From Clostridia bacterium (GTDB lineage Bacteria > Bacillota > Clostridia > Oscillospirales > Acutalibacteraceae), in assembly GCA_017423825.1 (NCBI GenBank), contig JAFPCP010000011.1, forward strand, positions 1-49,972: a stretch of DNA of 49,972 nt. The letters are read 5' to 3'. The notes under the pieces were generated by a model. It saw only the letters and a list, made by a program, of their open reading frames with translations, was not told the DNA's origin and ran no database searches. Within the stretch, counting starts at the first letter, position 1, and every line of letters begins with the position of its first letter. Shown here piece by piece: positions 1 through 8,210 of this stretch. A program made the translations under genes and the position numbers.

Positions 1-1994
1 CAGTGGAACAGTGAGAAAAGAATGGTGCTGGCGGCGGTGTGCCACGTCCAGCCGTTTTCTACCAGAATTTGGTGCAACCGAGCGGTGTCGCTGATGTCGG
101 TTAAACTGCCTTGCGCGAGATAGATGGTCAGCGTGAGCGGCAGCACGATTTCGTTGGCGGGAAACCCGAGGATAAAAGCGAGCAAGATGGCACCGTCGAG
201 CCCCAGCCACCCCGCGGGCGCATCCAGCAGAGCGGCGCCGTGCGCGAGTAGACTTTGTCCGCCGATAGAGACGTTTGCCAACAGCCAAATAAGCAACCCG
301 GCGGGTGCGGCGACCGCCGCCGCGCGCCCGAGCACGAACAGCGTACGTTCCCATAACGAGCGCACGATGACCTGGCCGATTTGCGGGCGCCGATACGGGG
401 GCAGTTCCAGCACGTAGGAGGAGGGGGTGCCACGCAACAGGGTGGCGGCCAACAAACGGGTGATGCCGAACGTTGCTAAGACGCCCAACAAAACCACCGC
501 CGTGAGCAACAAGGCAGCGGTTCCGCTCCCGCCGGCGCCGACAAAAAACAACGTGATGAGAGTGAGCAGAGTGGGGAATCGTCCGTTGCAAGGCACAAAA
601 CTGTTGGTGAGAATGGCCAGCAGCCGTTCCCGCGGGGAATCAATGATGCGACACCCGACTACACCCGCCGCATTGCATCCAAAACCCATGCACATGGTGA
701 GCGCTTGTTTGCCACAGGCGCGGCAACGATGGAAGGGCCGGTCGAGGTTATACGCAATACGGGGCAAAAATCCCGCGTCTTCCAATAGGGTGAACAGCGG
801 GAAAAAGATGGCCATGGGCGGCAGCATGACGGACACCACCCAGGCGAGCACGCGATAGGCGCCCAGCACCAGTGCACCATGCAACCATTCCGGCGCGCCC
901 CAGTGGTGGAACAGGGCGGTGAGTTGCTCTTGTCCCCAGAACAATGCGATGGAGAGATAATGAGAGGGGATGTTCGCACCTTGGATGGTCAGCCAGAAAA
1001 CAAAAGCGAGCAACAACAGCATGAGAGGATAGCCATACCGTCGGCTGGTGACCAACCGGTCTATGCGGCGTTGCGCGGGTGGGCGTTTTTGGTTGGGGAT
1101 GGTGACAACGCCTTCGCACAATGCGTGGGCTTTTTTGACAATGGCGGTCACTAGACAATCCTGCCAGGCGTCGCCGATGAGTCCTTGTTCTGCGAGCACT
1201 TGTCGCTGTTGCGTGATGGCTGTTTCCAATGTCGCATCTGCCTTGAAACTAGGTGGTAACTGCCGGTATAGTTCGGCGTCGTTGGCGGCGGTGACAGGAT
1301 CCAGCAATCGCAGAGAAAGCCAGCGACCGTCAAAATGACCGCACGTGTGTTCTTCGACGAGCGGTTGCACGTGGGCAATCGCTTGTTCCACGGCCGGCGG
1401 ATACACAATGGGCGTTGCCGGTGTGCTGTGCCCGTCCATTACGCGGTCCAGTGTGTGGAGGAGAGATTGCAAGGTTTTCTTTTTGCGGGCTATGGTGCGT
1501 ACAACCGGGATTCCAAGCCGTTTTTCTAATTCGGGGAGGTTGATATGTATTTGTCGGCGGTGCGCCTCGTCCATCAAATTGACGCAAAGAATCACCGGCA
1601 CCCCGGTTTCCATGGTTTGCAAAGCGAGGTTGAGATTGCGTTCCAGACAGGTGGCGTCGCACACCACCACCACGGCATCCGGCTTTTCAAAACAGATGAA
1701 ATCACGGGCGATTTCCTCTTCGGCGGAATGCGCGAGCAGCGAATAGGTGCCGGGGATATCCACCAGCAGATAGTCATACCGGTTGGTGGAACAGCGGCCT
1801 TGTGCGTTGGCCACGGTCTTACCGGGCCAGTTGCCGGTGTGTTGATGCAGCCCGGTCAAGGCGTTGAAAACGGTGCTTTTCCCGACGTTCGGGTTACCGG
1901 CCAAAGCGATAACGCGCGTATTGGCGGTCTGGGCATGCAGCGATAGGCCTGTGTCGACCGCGCCACGGCCCACGGAATGGTTGGTTAGCCCCAT
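1..1994 (-). CDS. feoB: Ferrous iron transporter FeoB, 3' end cut by window edge
   Basis: FeoB is a GTPase-fused inner membrane Fe(II) importer. About 664 residues are present, beginning MGLTNHSVGRGAVDTGLSL; the C-terminus lies beyond position 1. The N-terminal G domain is clear: G1 GNPNVGKST at residues 33-41, G3 DIPG at 79-82, G4 NLMD at 139-142. The membrane part shows the family's gate motif GFGCNAAGVVGCR and a later SFVPCNGRFPTL motif, typical of the clostridial FeoB type. I chose the ATG at 1994 because GGGAGG lies just upstream and it overlaps the feoA stop by 10 bases, implying translational coupling. No frameshift was seen in the part read. Identification is firm; only the end is unknown. 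Confidence 0.95.
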   Translation of the reverse strand, partial: MGLTNHSVGRGAVDTGLSLHAQTANTRVIALAGNPNVGKSTVFNALTGLHQHTGNWPGKTVANAQGRCSTNRYDYLLVDIPGTYSLLAHSAEEEIARDFICFEKPDAVVVVCDATCLERNLNLALQTMETGVPVILCVNLMDEAHRRQIHINLPELEKRLGIPVVRTIARKKKTLQSLLHTLDRVMDGHSTPATPIVYPPAVEQAIAHVQPLVEEHTCGHFDGRWLSLRLLDPVTAANDAELYRQLPPSFKADATLETAITQQRQVLAEQGLIGDAWQDCLVTAIVKKAHALCEGVVTIPNQKRPPAQRRIDRLVTSRRYGYPLMLLLLAFVFWLTIQGANIPSHYLSIALFWGQEQLTALFHHWGAPEWLHGALVLGAYRVLAWVVSVMLPPMAIFFPLFTLLEDAGFLPRIAYNLDRPFHRCRACGKQALTMCMGFGCNAAGVVGCRIIDSPRERLLAILTNSFVPCNGRFPTLLTLITLFFVGAGGSGTAALLLTAVVLLGVLATFGITRLLAATLLRGTPSSYVLELPPYRRPQIGQVIVRSLWERTLFVLGRAAAVAAPAGLLIWLLANVSIGGQSLLAHGAALLDAPAGWLGLDGAILLAFILGFPANEIVLPLTLTIYLAQGSLTDISDTARLHQILVENGWTWHTAASTILFSLFH

Positions 1995-2248
1995 GGGGCA
2001 TCCTCCCTTTCGTTGATTGGTATCACTTGTATGTGCGCGGCGTCCTCCTGGCGGATGGCCATGACAGCTTGGCGTATGCGATAGGCCGTGGGGTCGCCTC
2101 CGGGGCTGCGCCCGATACATTCCACACAGGTGCCGGGAATGAGACCAATATCCAACAACCGCCGGCGCATACTCCCGTCGGTGTATAAGCAAAAAACCTG
2201 CGCACATTCGCCCGGTTGCAAGGCACATAGGGGGATGGTATGTGTCAT
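1985..2248 (-). CDS. feoA: FeoA, small SH3-like ferrous iron transport protein
   Basis: This 87-residue cytoplasmic protein starts MTHTIPLCALQPGECAQV and carries the FeoA signature: a hydrophobic core, then MRRRLLDIGLIPGT, followed by the DPTAYRIR strand. FeoA proteins are SH3-like domains of about 75-90 residues that act with FeoB. An in-frame ATG further upstream (2314) would add 22 charged residues; I prefer the ATG at 2248 because GAAGGGAG lies 7-10 bases before it. The gene is followed directly by feoB with a 10-base overlap. A Fur-like half-site lies just upstream of the ribosome site, consistent with iron control. Confidence 0.9.
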   Translation of the reverse strand: MTHTIPLCALQPGECAQVFCLYTDGSMRRRLLDIGLIPGTCVECIGRSPGGDPTAYRIRQAVMAIRQEDAAHIQVIPINEREDAPWG

Positions 2249-2270
2249 GTCGTTTTCTCCCTTCTTTTTT

Positions 2271-2282
2271 ATTCTCATTGTC
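2271..2282 (-). promoter_or_regulatory. Possible Fur-type half operator upstream of feoA
   Basis: On the minus strand the sequence reads GACAATGAGAAT, which matches the first two hexamers of the classic Fur box (GATAAT GATAAT) at 10 of 12 bases; the third hexamer is poor (A-rich). It lies 23-34 bases before the feoA start. No confident -35/-10 pair was found for feoAB. This is a by-eye match, so confidence is low. Confidence 0.3.
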
Positions 2283-2346
2283 AGCCTATGCGTTGTTGTT
2301 TCGGGTGGTGACACCTTCTGCTTTTGTGGGTGGTTTCATAAAACAG

Positions 2347-2387
2347 AAAAACCGGGCATCCTTTCACACGAAAGGATGCCCGGTTTT
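2347..2387 (-). terminator. Intrinsic terminator of gdhA
   Basis: A near-perfect hairpin (14-base arms CCGGGCATCCTTTC / GAAAGGATGCCCGG, four-base loop) is followed on the minus strand by TTTTTCTGTTT. It sits 20 bases past the gdhA stop and separates gdhA from feoA. Confidence 0.9.
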
Positions 2388-2406
2388 ATGTAGATAACAG
2401 GAACGA

Positions 2407-3747
2407 TTATACAGCGCCTTGGGCCATCATAGCCTGGGCTACCTTTTCGAAACCGGCAATATTGGCACCAGCAACCAGGTCGCCTTCCATGCCGTATTTT
2501 TTAGCGGCTTCATAGGAGTTTTTGAAGATGTCGGTCATGATTTGTTTCAGTTTGGCGTCGACCTCTTCGGCTGTCCAGTTGTAGCGCATGGAGTTTTGGC
2601 TCATTTCCAATCCAGAAACCGCCACGCCGCCAGCGTTGACCGCCTTGGACGGGGCGATGATGACGCCGTTCGCTTTCAGGTAGGCCACAGCTTCGTTGGT
2701 GGTGGGCATGTTGGAGACTTCAACATAGTATTTGATGCCGTTGGCAACAATCTGTTTGGCTTCTTCCATGCCAACCTCGTTTTGCGTTGCGCAGGGCATG
2801 ATGATGTCTGCTTTGGTGTTCCAGGGTTTCTGTCCCTCAAAATAAGGCACACCGAACTTGTCGGCATAATCTTTAACTTTATCGCGACCGGAAGCGCGCA
2901 TTTCCAGCATAAAGTTCAGCTTCTCTTCTGTAACAACGCCGTCTTCGTCGTAGACGTAGCCGTCCGGGCCGGAGATGGTGACCACCTTGCCGCCGAGTTC
3001 GGCCACCTTCGTCGCGGTGCCCCAAGCCACGTTGCCGAAGCCGGAGATGGCGAAGGTTTTGCTCGCGATGTTGTCGCCGAAGGATTTGAGCATCTCGTTG
3101 GTATAATACACAGCGCCGAAACCGGTGGCCTCGGGACGGATGAGAGAGCCGCCGAAGGAAAGACCTTTTCCGGTGAGCACGCCCTCATAGCGATTGACCA
3201 GGCGTTTGTATTGACCGAAGAGATAGCCGACTTCACGCGCACCTACGCCGATATCACCGGCGGGCACGTCGGTGTCGGGGCCGATGTGGCGGAACAGCTC
3301 GGTCATGAAGCTCTGGCAGAAAGCCATGATTTCGCGGTCGGATTTGCCGCGCGGGTCAAAGTCGGAGCCACCCTTGCCGCCGCCCATCGGCAGGCCGGTG
3401 AGGGAGTTTTTGAAGGTTTGCTCAAAACCTAAGAATTTGATGATGCTCAGATTAACGGAAGGATGAAAGCGCAAGCCGCCCTTGTAGGGGCCGATGGCGC
3501 TGTTGAATTGCACACGATAGCCGCGGTTGACCTGCGTTTTGCCATTGTCGTCTACCCAGGGAACCCGGAACAGCACACAGCGCTCCGGCTCTACCAAGCG
3601 TTCCAGCAAACTGGCCTTTTCATAGGCCGGGTTCGCTTCAATCACCGGACGGAGAGATTCCAACACCTCTTCGGCAGTTTGCAGAAATTCTTTCTGCTCG
3701 CTGTATCGATTTTTCAGTTCATCCAATACACGGTCGACATAAGACAT
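2407..3747 (-). CDS. gdhA: Glutamate dehydrogenase, NADP-type hexameric
   Basis: The enzyme interconverts 2-oxoglutarate plus ammonia and glutamate, the main ammonia assimilation route in many gut anaerobes. At 446 residues it matches the ~450-residue hexameric GDH family. The active-site segment PMGGGKGGSDFDPRGKSD puts the catalytic lysine at residue 125; GPDTDVPAGDIGVG follows, and the Rossmann dinucleotide motif SGFGNVAWGTA lies near residue 235. The ATG at 3747 has AAAGGAG 13 bases upstream. The gene is monocistronic: its own promoter lies at 3814-3841 and its terminator at 2347-2387. NADP rather than NAD use is inferred from the subfamily, not proven. Confidence 0.96.
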   Translation of the reverse strand: MSYVDRVLDELKNRYSEQKEFLQTAEEVLESLRPVIEANPAYEKASLLERLVEPERCVLFRVPWVDDNGKTQVNRGYRVQFNSAIGPYKGGLRFHPSVNLSIIKFLGFEQTFKNSLTGLPMGGGKGGSDFDPRGKSDREIMAFCQSFMTELFRHIGPDTDVPAGDIGVGAREVGYLFGQYKRLVNRYEGVLTGKGLSFGGSLIRPEATGFGAVYYTNEMLKSFGDNIASKTFAISGFGNVAWGTATKVAELGGKVVTISGPDGYVYDEDGVVTEEKLNFMLEMRASGRDKVKDYADKFGVPYFEGQKPWNTKADIIMPCATQNEVGMEEAKQIVANGIKYYVEVSNMPTTNEAVAYLKANGVIIAPSKAVNAGGVAVSGLEMSQNSMRYNWTAEEVDAKLKQIMTDIFKNSYEAAKKYGMEGDLVAGANIAGFEKVAQAMMAQGAV

Positions 3748-3813
3748 AATACCAGCACTCCTTTTGTAATTGCTCTGCTCGAAGGGTGTCTTGATTCCCT
3801 ACGATAATACTTT

Positions 3814-3841
3814 ATTATAGCAGAAAACGTATCATTTGCAA
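3814..3841 (-). promoter_or_regulatory. Sigma-A type promoter of gdhA
   Basis: On the minus strand: TTGCAA, 16-base spacer, TATAAT. Transcription would start about 60 bases before the gdhA ATG. Confidence 0.75.
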
Positions 3842-4248
3842 GAAAATGTTTACAATTTATTGAAGATTTTTTTCAAAGAAGGCAGAAAGACAGCGGATTT
3901 TGCCGTTTCGAGCGTACGGAATGGGATTAAAAAACGCCCCCTCCACACGGAACAACAAAAAAAGCCCAAAACGCCCTTTGGAACGAACAAAGCGTCCAAT
4001 AAATGGAAAGAATATTGGTCATGTTTAACAATAGTTTTCTTGTTTTTTGTTGGATTATATAAAAAATTTTTTTGATGGTTTTATTGATTGACGAATGATG
4101 CCAAAAATGCTAAAATACGAGCGTACTGGTATTGGGTAAATTGTGCGTTTTCGTGCAGTTATATCCTGCCGTTGCACAATTTTCACGACAGTTTGATTTG
4201 TTTGATGAATGAACTGTTAAAATCCTTAGCAAAGAAAGGGAGATTTGC
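3842..4248. other. AT-rich gene-free spacer between divergent gdhA and the repeat-protein gene
   Basis: About 400 bases much richer in A+T than the genes on both sides. A 79-codon frame at 3836-4075 has a TTG start, no ribosome site and Lys-rich low-complexity translation, so I do not call it. The useful content is the divergent gdhA promoter at one end and the promoter at 4088-4116 at the other, which leaves a leader of about 125 bases before 4249. I see no riboswitch that I recognise. Confidence 0.6.
4088..4116 (+). promoter_or_regulatory. Promoter of the surface-protein operon (4249-10601)
   Basis: TTGACG, 17-base spacer, TAAAAT. The predicted start near 4123 gives a leader of about 125 bases. 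Confidence 0.7.
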
Positions 4249-7200
4249 ATGATGAATAAACGTTTGTTATCCGTCATCGTATCGATAGCATTGTTGCTGA
4301 GCAGCGTCAGTGTTACCGGTGTGTTGATGGCATCGGCAAATGGGGGTTCTGCGACTGTTACGCCCTTAACCAGCGGAAACATCGCCACCACATTGCCGAC
4401 GAACAACTTGCTGGCCACTGCCACGAAGTTGAGTAACAGCACGCGTATGCAATCGGGTGAAGACACGGTGGGGCGTCTGTATGACGGTCTCATTAAAACT
4501 CTGAACTCGGATACGGCGAGCGTTACCAGTTTCCACACCAACGTGGGCATTGGTACGGCGGTTGACCGCGACGGCAATCGCGTTGCCAAGACCGGTGGCA
4601 CAACCACGATTGGTTTTCAATTGAGTGAGAAAATGACCATTAAGCAATTGGTCATCGCCGGCAATCCCGGCGCAAATAGCAATTATCGCATTTATAACGA
4701 CACCACTTATGCGAATGCGTATGCGGCGGCAGGCGACACGTTTAACGGCGCATATTTTGACGAGTGCAACGTCTTGTATTGTGAGATTTACATAGCGAAC
4801 GAAGCGTCAAAGTTGTATGACGATGCCTCGCTTGTCTACGTATACGACAACACGACCGACCCGCAGTTGGCCGAACTCATCACGTTGGCGACACCCGTGG
4901 ATGGCCAATTTGTCGGTTTCAAATTGGCGTCGGGTTATTGGTTTAGACGTTTGTCTGAGTTGGGCGTATATGGCTCGGAAATCGAGCAGACCGGTCCGGT
5001 TATCACGCTGAAACCCAGCAACATTGCGACCAAACTGCCGAGCGAAAACTTGTTGGCCACGGCTGTGAAGTTGAGCAGTAGCACCACTATGTCGTCCGCA
5101 GAAAGCAGCTTGGCAAATCTGTATGACGGGTTGATTCACACCTTGAATTCAGACACCGATGCGCATGCCACTTTCTACAACAAGATAGGTACCGGTACGG
5201 CGGTTGACCGCAACGGCAATCGCGTTGCCAAGACCGGCGGCACAACCACGATTGGCTTTAAGCTGAGCGAAAAGATGACCATTAAGCAATTTGTCATCGC
5301 CGGTCGCCCGAACAGCAATGACAATATGTCCATAAACAGTAGCACCGATTACGCGAATGCGTATACGGCGGCAGGCGATACGTTTGCGTCTCCCACCTAT
5401 TTTGATGACCGCAATGTGCGCTATTGTGAGATATACATATCCAACGACGAGTCGAAATTGTATGATGCTGCCTCGTTGGCTTACGTGTATGACAACACGA
5501 TTGAACCGCAGCTGGCCGAGCTTATTACCTTACCGACCCCGGTGGATGGACAGTTTGTCGGCTTCAAGATGTCGTCGGGTTATTACTTTACACGTTTGTC
5601 TGAACTGGGCGTATACGGCTCGGAAATCGAGCAGACCGGTCCGGTCATCACTTTGACGCCGAGAAACATCGCCACCAAACTGCCTGAAACGAACCTGCTT
5701 ATCAGCGCCAAGTTGGAAAAAGGTAAAATCGGCAGCGGTCTTTACAGCGGACTGAGCGATGGATTAATTTATCCGTTAAACAGCACGACCGCCGGTGCAT
5801 GCGGTTTCTACCGTGAGCAGTCTACCTACACGAAGATAGATGGTACGGTGTTGGATATTCCGAAGATTGACGGTATGGCTCAGTTGAGTTTCCGCTTGGA
5901 AAACGAAGCTACGATTCGTCAGTTCCTCATTGCCGGCGATGAAACGCGCCCGGACAACTGGGTGTTACACAACTCGGATGGAACCAAGACCTATTTTGAC
6001 AATCGCAATATTCTGTATTTTGAAATCTACGTTGCAGACACAGCCGAAGAGTTGTATACGACGGATACGCTGGTGTTCTCTTATGACAACTCGACCGAGC
6101 CGATTCTGGCCATGCTCATCACGCTGGACCAGGCGGTACATGGCCGATATGTCGGCTTCAAGGTGTCCACCGGCGCTTATGGCTGGAACGTCTACTCAGA
6201 ACTCGGTGTGTATGGTGATATGGAAATGGCGCCTGCCTTCCCGTATGACGCCTTCACCGACAAGAACACGATGGATACGCTTGTTAACGGGCAGGAAAAC
6301 TTGTTGTTGGGCGACAAGGTTGCCGGCAAACCGGCGGACTATTTGCCCCCTTCCGGCGTGGCCTCCTTTACCAATCCGCAGTATATGACGGATGATAAAT
6401 TGGGCTTTGGCGCTACGGAGGAACTGCAAGAGGCGGTGTATGGCAACTCGGATGGCAACTCCACCTTCTATTACGACTTGCGTGGCGAAGCGAATTTGAC
6501 CAACTTGCTGTTTGCCAACCACGCGCTGAACACGGAGGTCGGCAAGCGCCTGTCCACCATCACCGTGTATTTGAGCAACGATTTGAACACGCTGTTTGAT
6601 ACGCCGGCTGGTGTGGTACGCCTCAACGGCATGGCGGGCGGTGCGGTTGTATCCCTGCCGGCCAACACCCGTGCGCGTTATGTCGGCTTGGCGATTGCGG
6701 CGGGCACGGATGGAAAAGTGCGTATTGGCGAATTGGGTGTGTACGGTGCGTACGTTGACGAGAATGCCGTCAGCCCTTATCCGACCAACCTCGTTTTGCA
6801 CGAAGATCCGGTGTATACGGCACAGGTTCCTGCGCGCGGCATCGATAATAAGACGGCCGTGGATGAGAACGGCAACCCCGGCACGGGCAACACCGGCACT
6901 CTCAATAAGCAAGAAAAAATGGGCGACCCGTTGAATAACGGTTCCTTAGAAACAAAAATCACCGACGGTGACACGAGTACGTTCAGTCAGGTTTATATCA
7001 AAAACACGGGCGGCAACTCTCTCGTGTATAATACGCAATGGGCGGTATACGTATACTACCTGGGTGGTAAATCGAACATTGAAGATATTTCTTTGTATTC
7101 TTCTGCGGGTTTCCCGAACTACTACACGGCGGGTGTGCAATATTACGCCTCTGAAAAATTCGCGGATTTGTTCAAGAACGAGAGCTTGTTGTACACCACC

Positions 7201-8193
7201 GGTGGTGAACATTACATTGTGGACCAGGCAAACAGTTCCGAAGAGGATGGCATAGCGTATTTGCCTGATCCGAATTATGAGAAAAATCAGGCGGTACACT
7301 CTTACTCGCTGTCTGCGGAACAGAGAGATAAATTGTGTCGGTATGTGGCGGTGGTTGTCACCCGCCCCTATCCGCGCTACAATCCGTACGATGGTACGTC
7401 GCTGAACGTCGGCTGGAACCTTGTTCGTATTGGTGAGATTATCGTGAACGGCGTGCGCGTCGAGAATGAAGCGCCTGTGCAGAACACCTATACGGCTTCG
7501 ACTTCCAAGGGGAATGTGAACGTTACCATTCAAACCATCAACCCCGACGACCGTCCGTTCTTCGATTATCTGGATCGTGTAGAAATCGTGGAAGAGAAAC
7601 TGGATGCCTCTGTTAACAAGACGGTTTACAGAAACTGGATGTCGGTTGACGGTGAAACGGTATACCACGTGAAACTGGTGGATAAAGACGGCAACCTGAT
7701 TACTCTGGAAGGCCCCGACTCGGATAAGGCGCTCAACGGCCGTGAGATGGAATTCCATTTCCCGCCGACAGCGGATTACGTGCAGGCTATGGGTGTCATT
7801 GAAAATGGTGTCATGCGTCAGGTGATGAACTCCTACACCTATGCCGCTTCCAATAAGGTGCAGGCTGGCGACTTGGATTATTGGAAATTCAATATGACCA
7901 GCAATCGTGGAAATGCCACCCTCAGCGACGTGGAATACCGCTTTGTATACCTGAAATTGAATGACATAGAAACCATCAACAAGTTGGATTTGAACCAAGT
8001 TAACACGCCTTTGAGCGAGTTTGCCGGAAGCGACAGCGTCGCCGGTGCGAGCGCGAGTGCCGCCCCGCAAAAAGACGTTGCGACAGCCTCCACTTCTTTG
8101 TGGTGGTTGGTGATTCTGGGTAGCATCGCGCTGGCGAGTGTAGCCGTGATGGTGACTGCTCGGGCCCGTAAGGCCCGGCAGTCCCAACAGTAA
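4249..8193 (+). CDS. Large membrane-anchored surface protein with tandem discoidin-like repeats
   Basis: I do not recognise a named family for the whole 1314-residue protein. It has a signal peptide (residues 1-31, MMNKRLLSVIVSIALLLSS), three successive repeats of about 215 residues (from residues 44, 258 and 473), a more divergent fourth unit (about 665-880) and a fifth long region. The protein ends in a single transmembrane segment (WWLVILGSIALASVAVMV) plus a basic tail, so the bulk faces outside. Each repeat has NIATxLP, a YDGLI motif, IKQxVIAG, CEIYI and ends SELGVYGSEIEQTG; this jelly-roll-like pattern resembles F5/8C (discoidin) carbohydrate-binding modules, but the match is by pattern only. 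No catalytic motif is evident. GAAAGGGAG lies before the ATG. The next gene follows after 17 bases, so the two are probably co-transcribed. Confidence 0.75.
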   Translation: MMNKRLLSVIVSIALLLSSVSVTGVLMASANGGSATVTPLTSGNIATTLPTNNLLATATKLSNSTRMQSGEDTVGRLYDGLIKTLNSDTASVTSFHTNVGIGTAVDRDGNRVAKTGGTTTIGFQLSEKMTIKQLVIAGNPGANSNYRIYNDTTYANAYAAAGDTFNGAYFDECNVLYCEIYIANEASKLYDDASLVYVYDNTTDPQLAELITLATPVDGQFVGFKLASGYWFRRLSELGVYGSEIEQTGPVITLKPSNIATKLPSENLLATAVKLSSSTTMSSAESSLANLYDGLIHTLNSDTDAHATFYNKIGTGTAVDRNGNRVAKTGGTTTIGFKLSEKMTIKQFVIAGRPNSNDNMSINSSTDYANAYTAAGDTFASPTYFDDRNVRYCEIYISNDESKLYDAASLAYVYDNTIEPQLAELITLPTPVDGQFVGFKMSSGYYFTRLSELGVYGSEIEQTGPVITLTPRNIATKLPETNLLISAKLEKGKIGSGLYSGLSDGLIYPLNSTTAGACGFYREQSTYTKIDGTVLDIPKIDGMAQLSFRLENEATIRQFLIAGDETRPDNWVLHNSDGTKTYFDNRNILYFEIYVADTAEELYTTDTLVFSYDNSTEPILAMLITLDQAVHGRYVGFKVSTGAYGWNVYSELGVYGDMEMAPAFPYDAFTDKNTMDTLVNGQENLLLGDKVAGKPADYLPPSGVASFTNPQYMTDDKLGFGATEELQEAVYGNSDGNSTFYYDLRGEANLTNLLFANHALNTEVGKRLSTITVYLSNDLNTLFDTPAGVVRLNGMAGGAVVSLPANTRARYVGLAIAAGTDGKVRIGELGVYGAYVDENAVSPYPTNLVLHEDPVYTAQVPARGIDNKTAVDENGNPGTGNTGTLNKQEKMGDPLNNGSLETKITDGDTSTFSQVYIKNTGGNSLVYNTQWAVYVYYLGGKSNIEDISLYSSAGFPNYYTAGVQYYASEKFADLFKNESLLYTTGGEHYIVDQANSSEEDGIAYLPDPNYEKNQAVHSYSLSAEQRDKLCRYVAVVVTRPYPRYNPYDGTSLNVGWNLVRIGEIIVNGVRVENEAPVQNTYTASTSKGNVNVTIQTINPDDRPFFDYLDRVEIVEEKLDASVNKTVYRNWMSVDGETVYHVKLVDKDGNLITLEGPDSDKALNGREMEFHFPPTADYVQAMGVIENGVMRQVMNSYTYAASNKVQAGDLDYWKFNMTSNRGNATLSDVEYRFVYLKLNDIETINKLDLNQVNTPLSEFAGSDSVAGASASAAPQKDVATASTSLWWLVILGSIALASVAVMVTARARKARQSQQ
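4378..6240 (+). repeat. Three tandem intragenic repeats of about 642-645 bp
   Basis: Units start at 4378, 5020 and 5665 (each at codons for NIAT). Units 1 and 2 are very similar at DNA level, for example around 4555-4615 and 5197-5257, where the segment encoding TAVDR-NGNRVAKTGGTTTIGF differs by only a few bases. Unit 3 is more diverged. The period is a whole number of codons (214-215). Confidence 0.85.
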
Positions 8194-8210
8194 GAAAGGG
8201 GGAATCAACC

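Noticed and set aside
1..1994. feoB as a frameshifted pseudogene, because no single closed frame is seen in the region
   Set aside because: The frame is open from 1994 to position 1 without interruption; it simply has no stop before the window edge.
2419..3432. A 337-codon open frame opposite gdhA
   Set aside because: It is exactly antisense to a well-conserved gene, has no ribosome site and its translation is the low-complexity mirror of gdhA codon bias.
3836..4075. A 79-codon frame in the AT-rich spacer
   Set aside because: TTG start overlapping the gdhA -35 box, no ribosome site, low-complexity translation.
4378..6240. Tandem DNA repeats as CRISPR or minisatellite array
   Set aside because: The units are ~645 bases, in frame, and encode a protein domain; there are no short repeats with unique spacers anywhere in the window.
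6946..8208. A 420-codon open frame opposite the repeat-protein gene
   Set aside because: Antisense shadow of the coding strand; Arg/His/Val-rich with no recognisable motif and no ribosome site.
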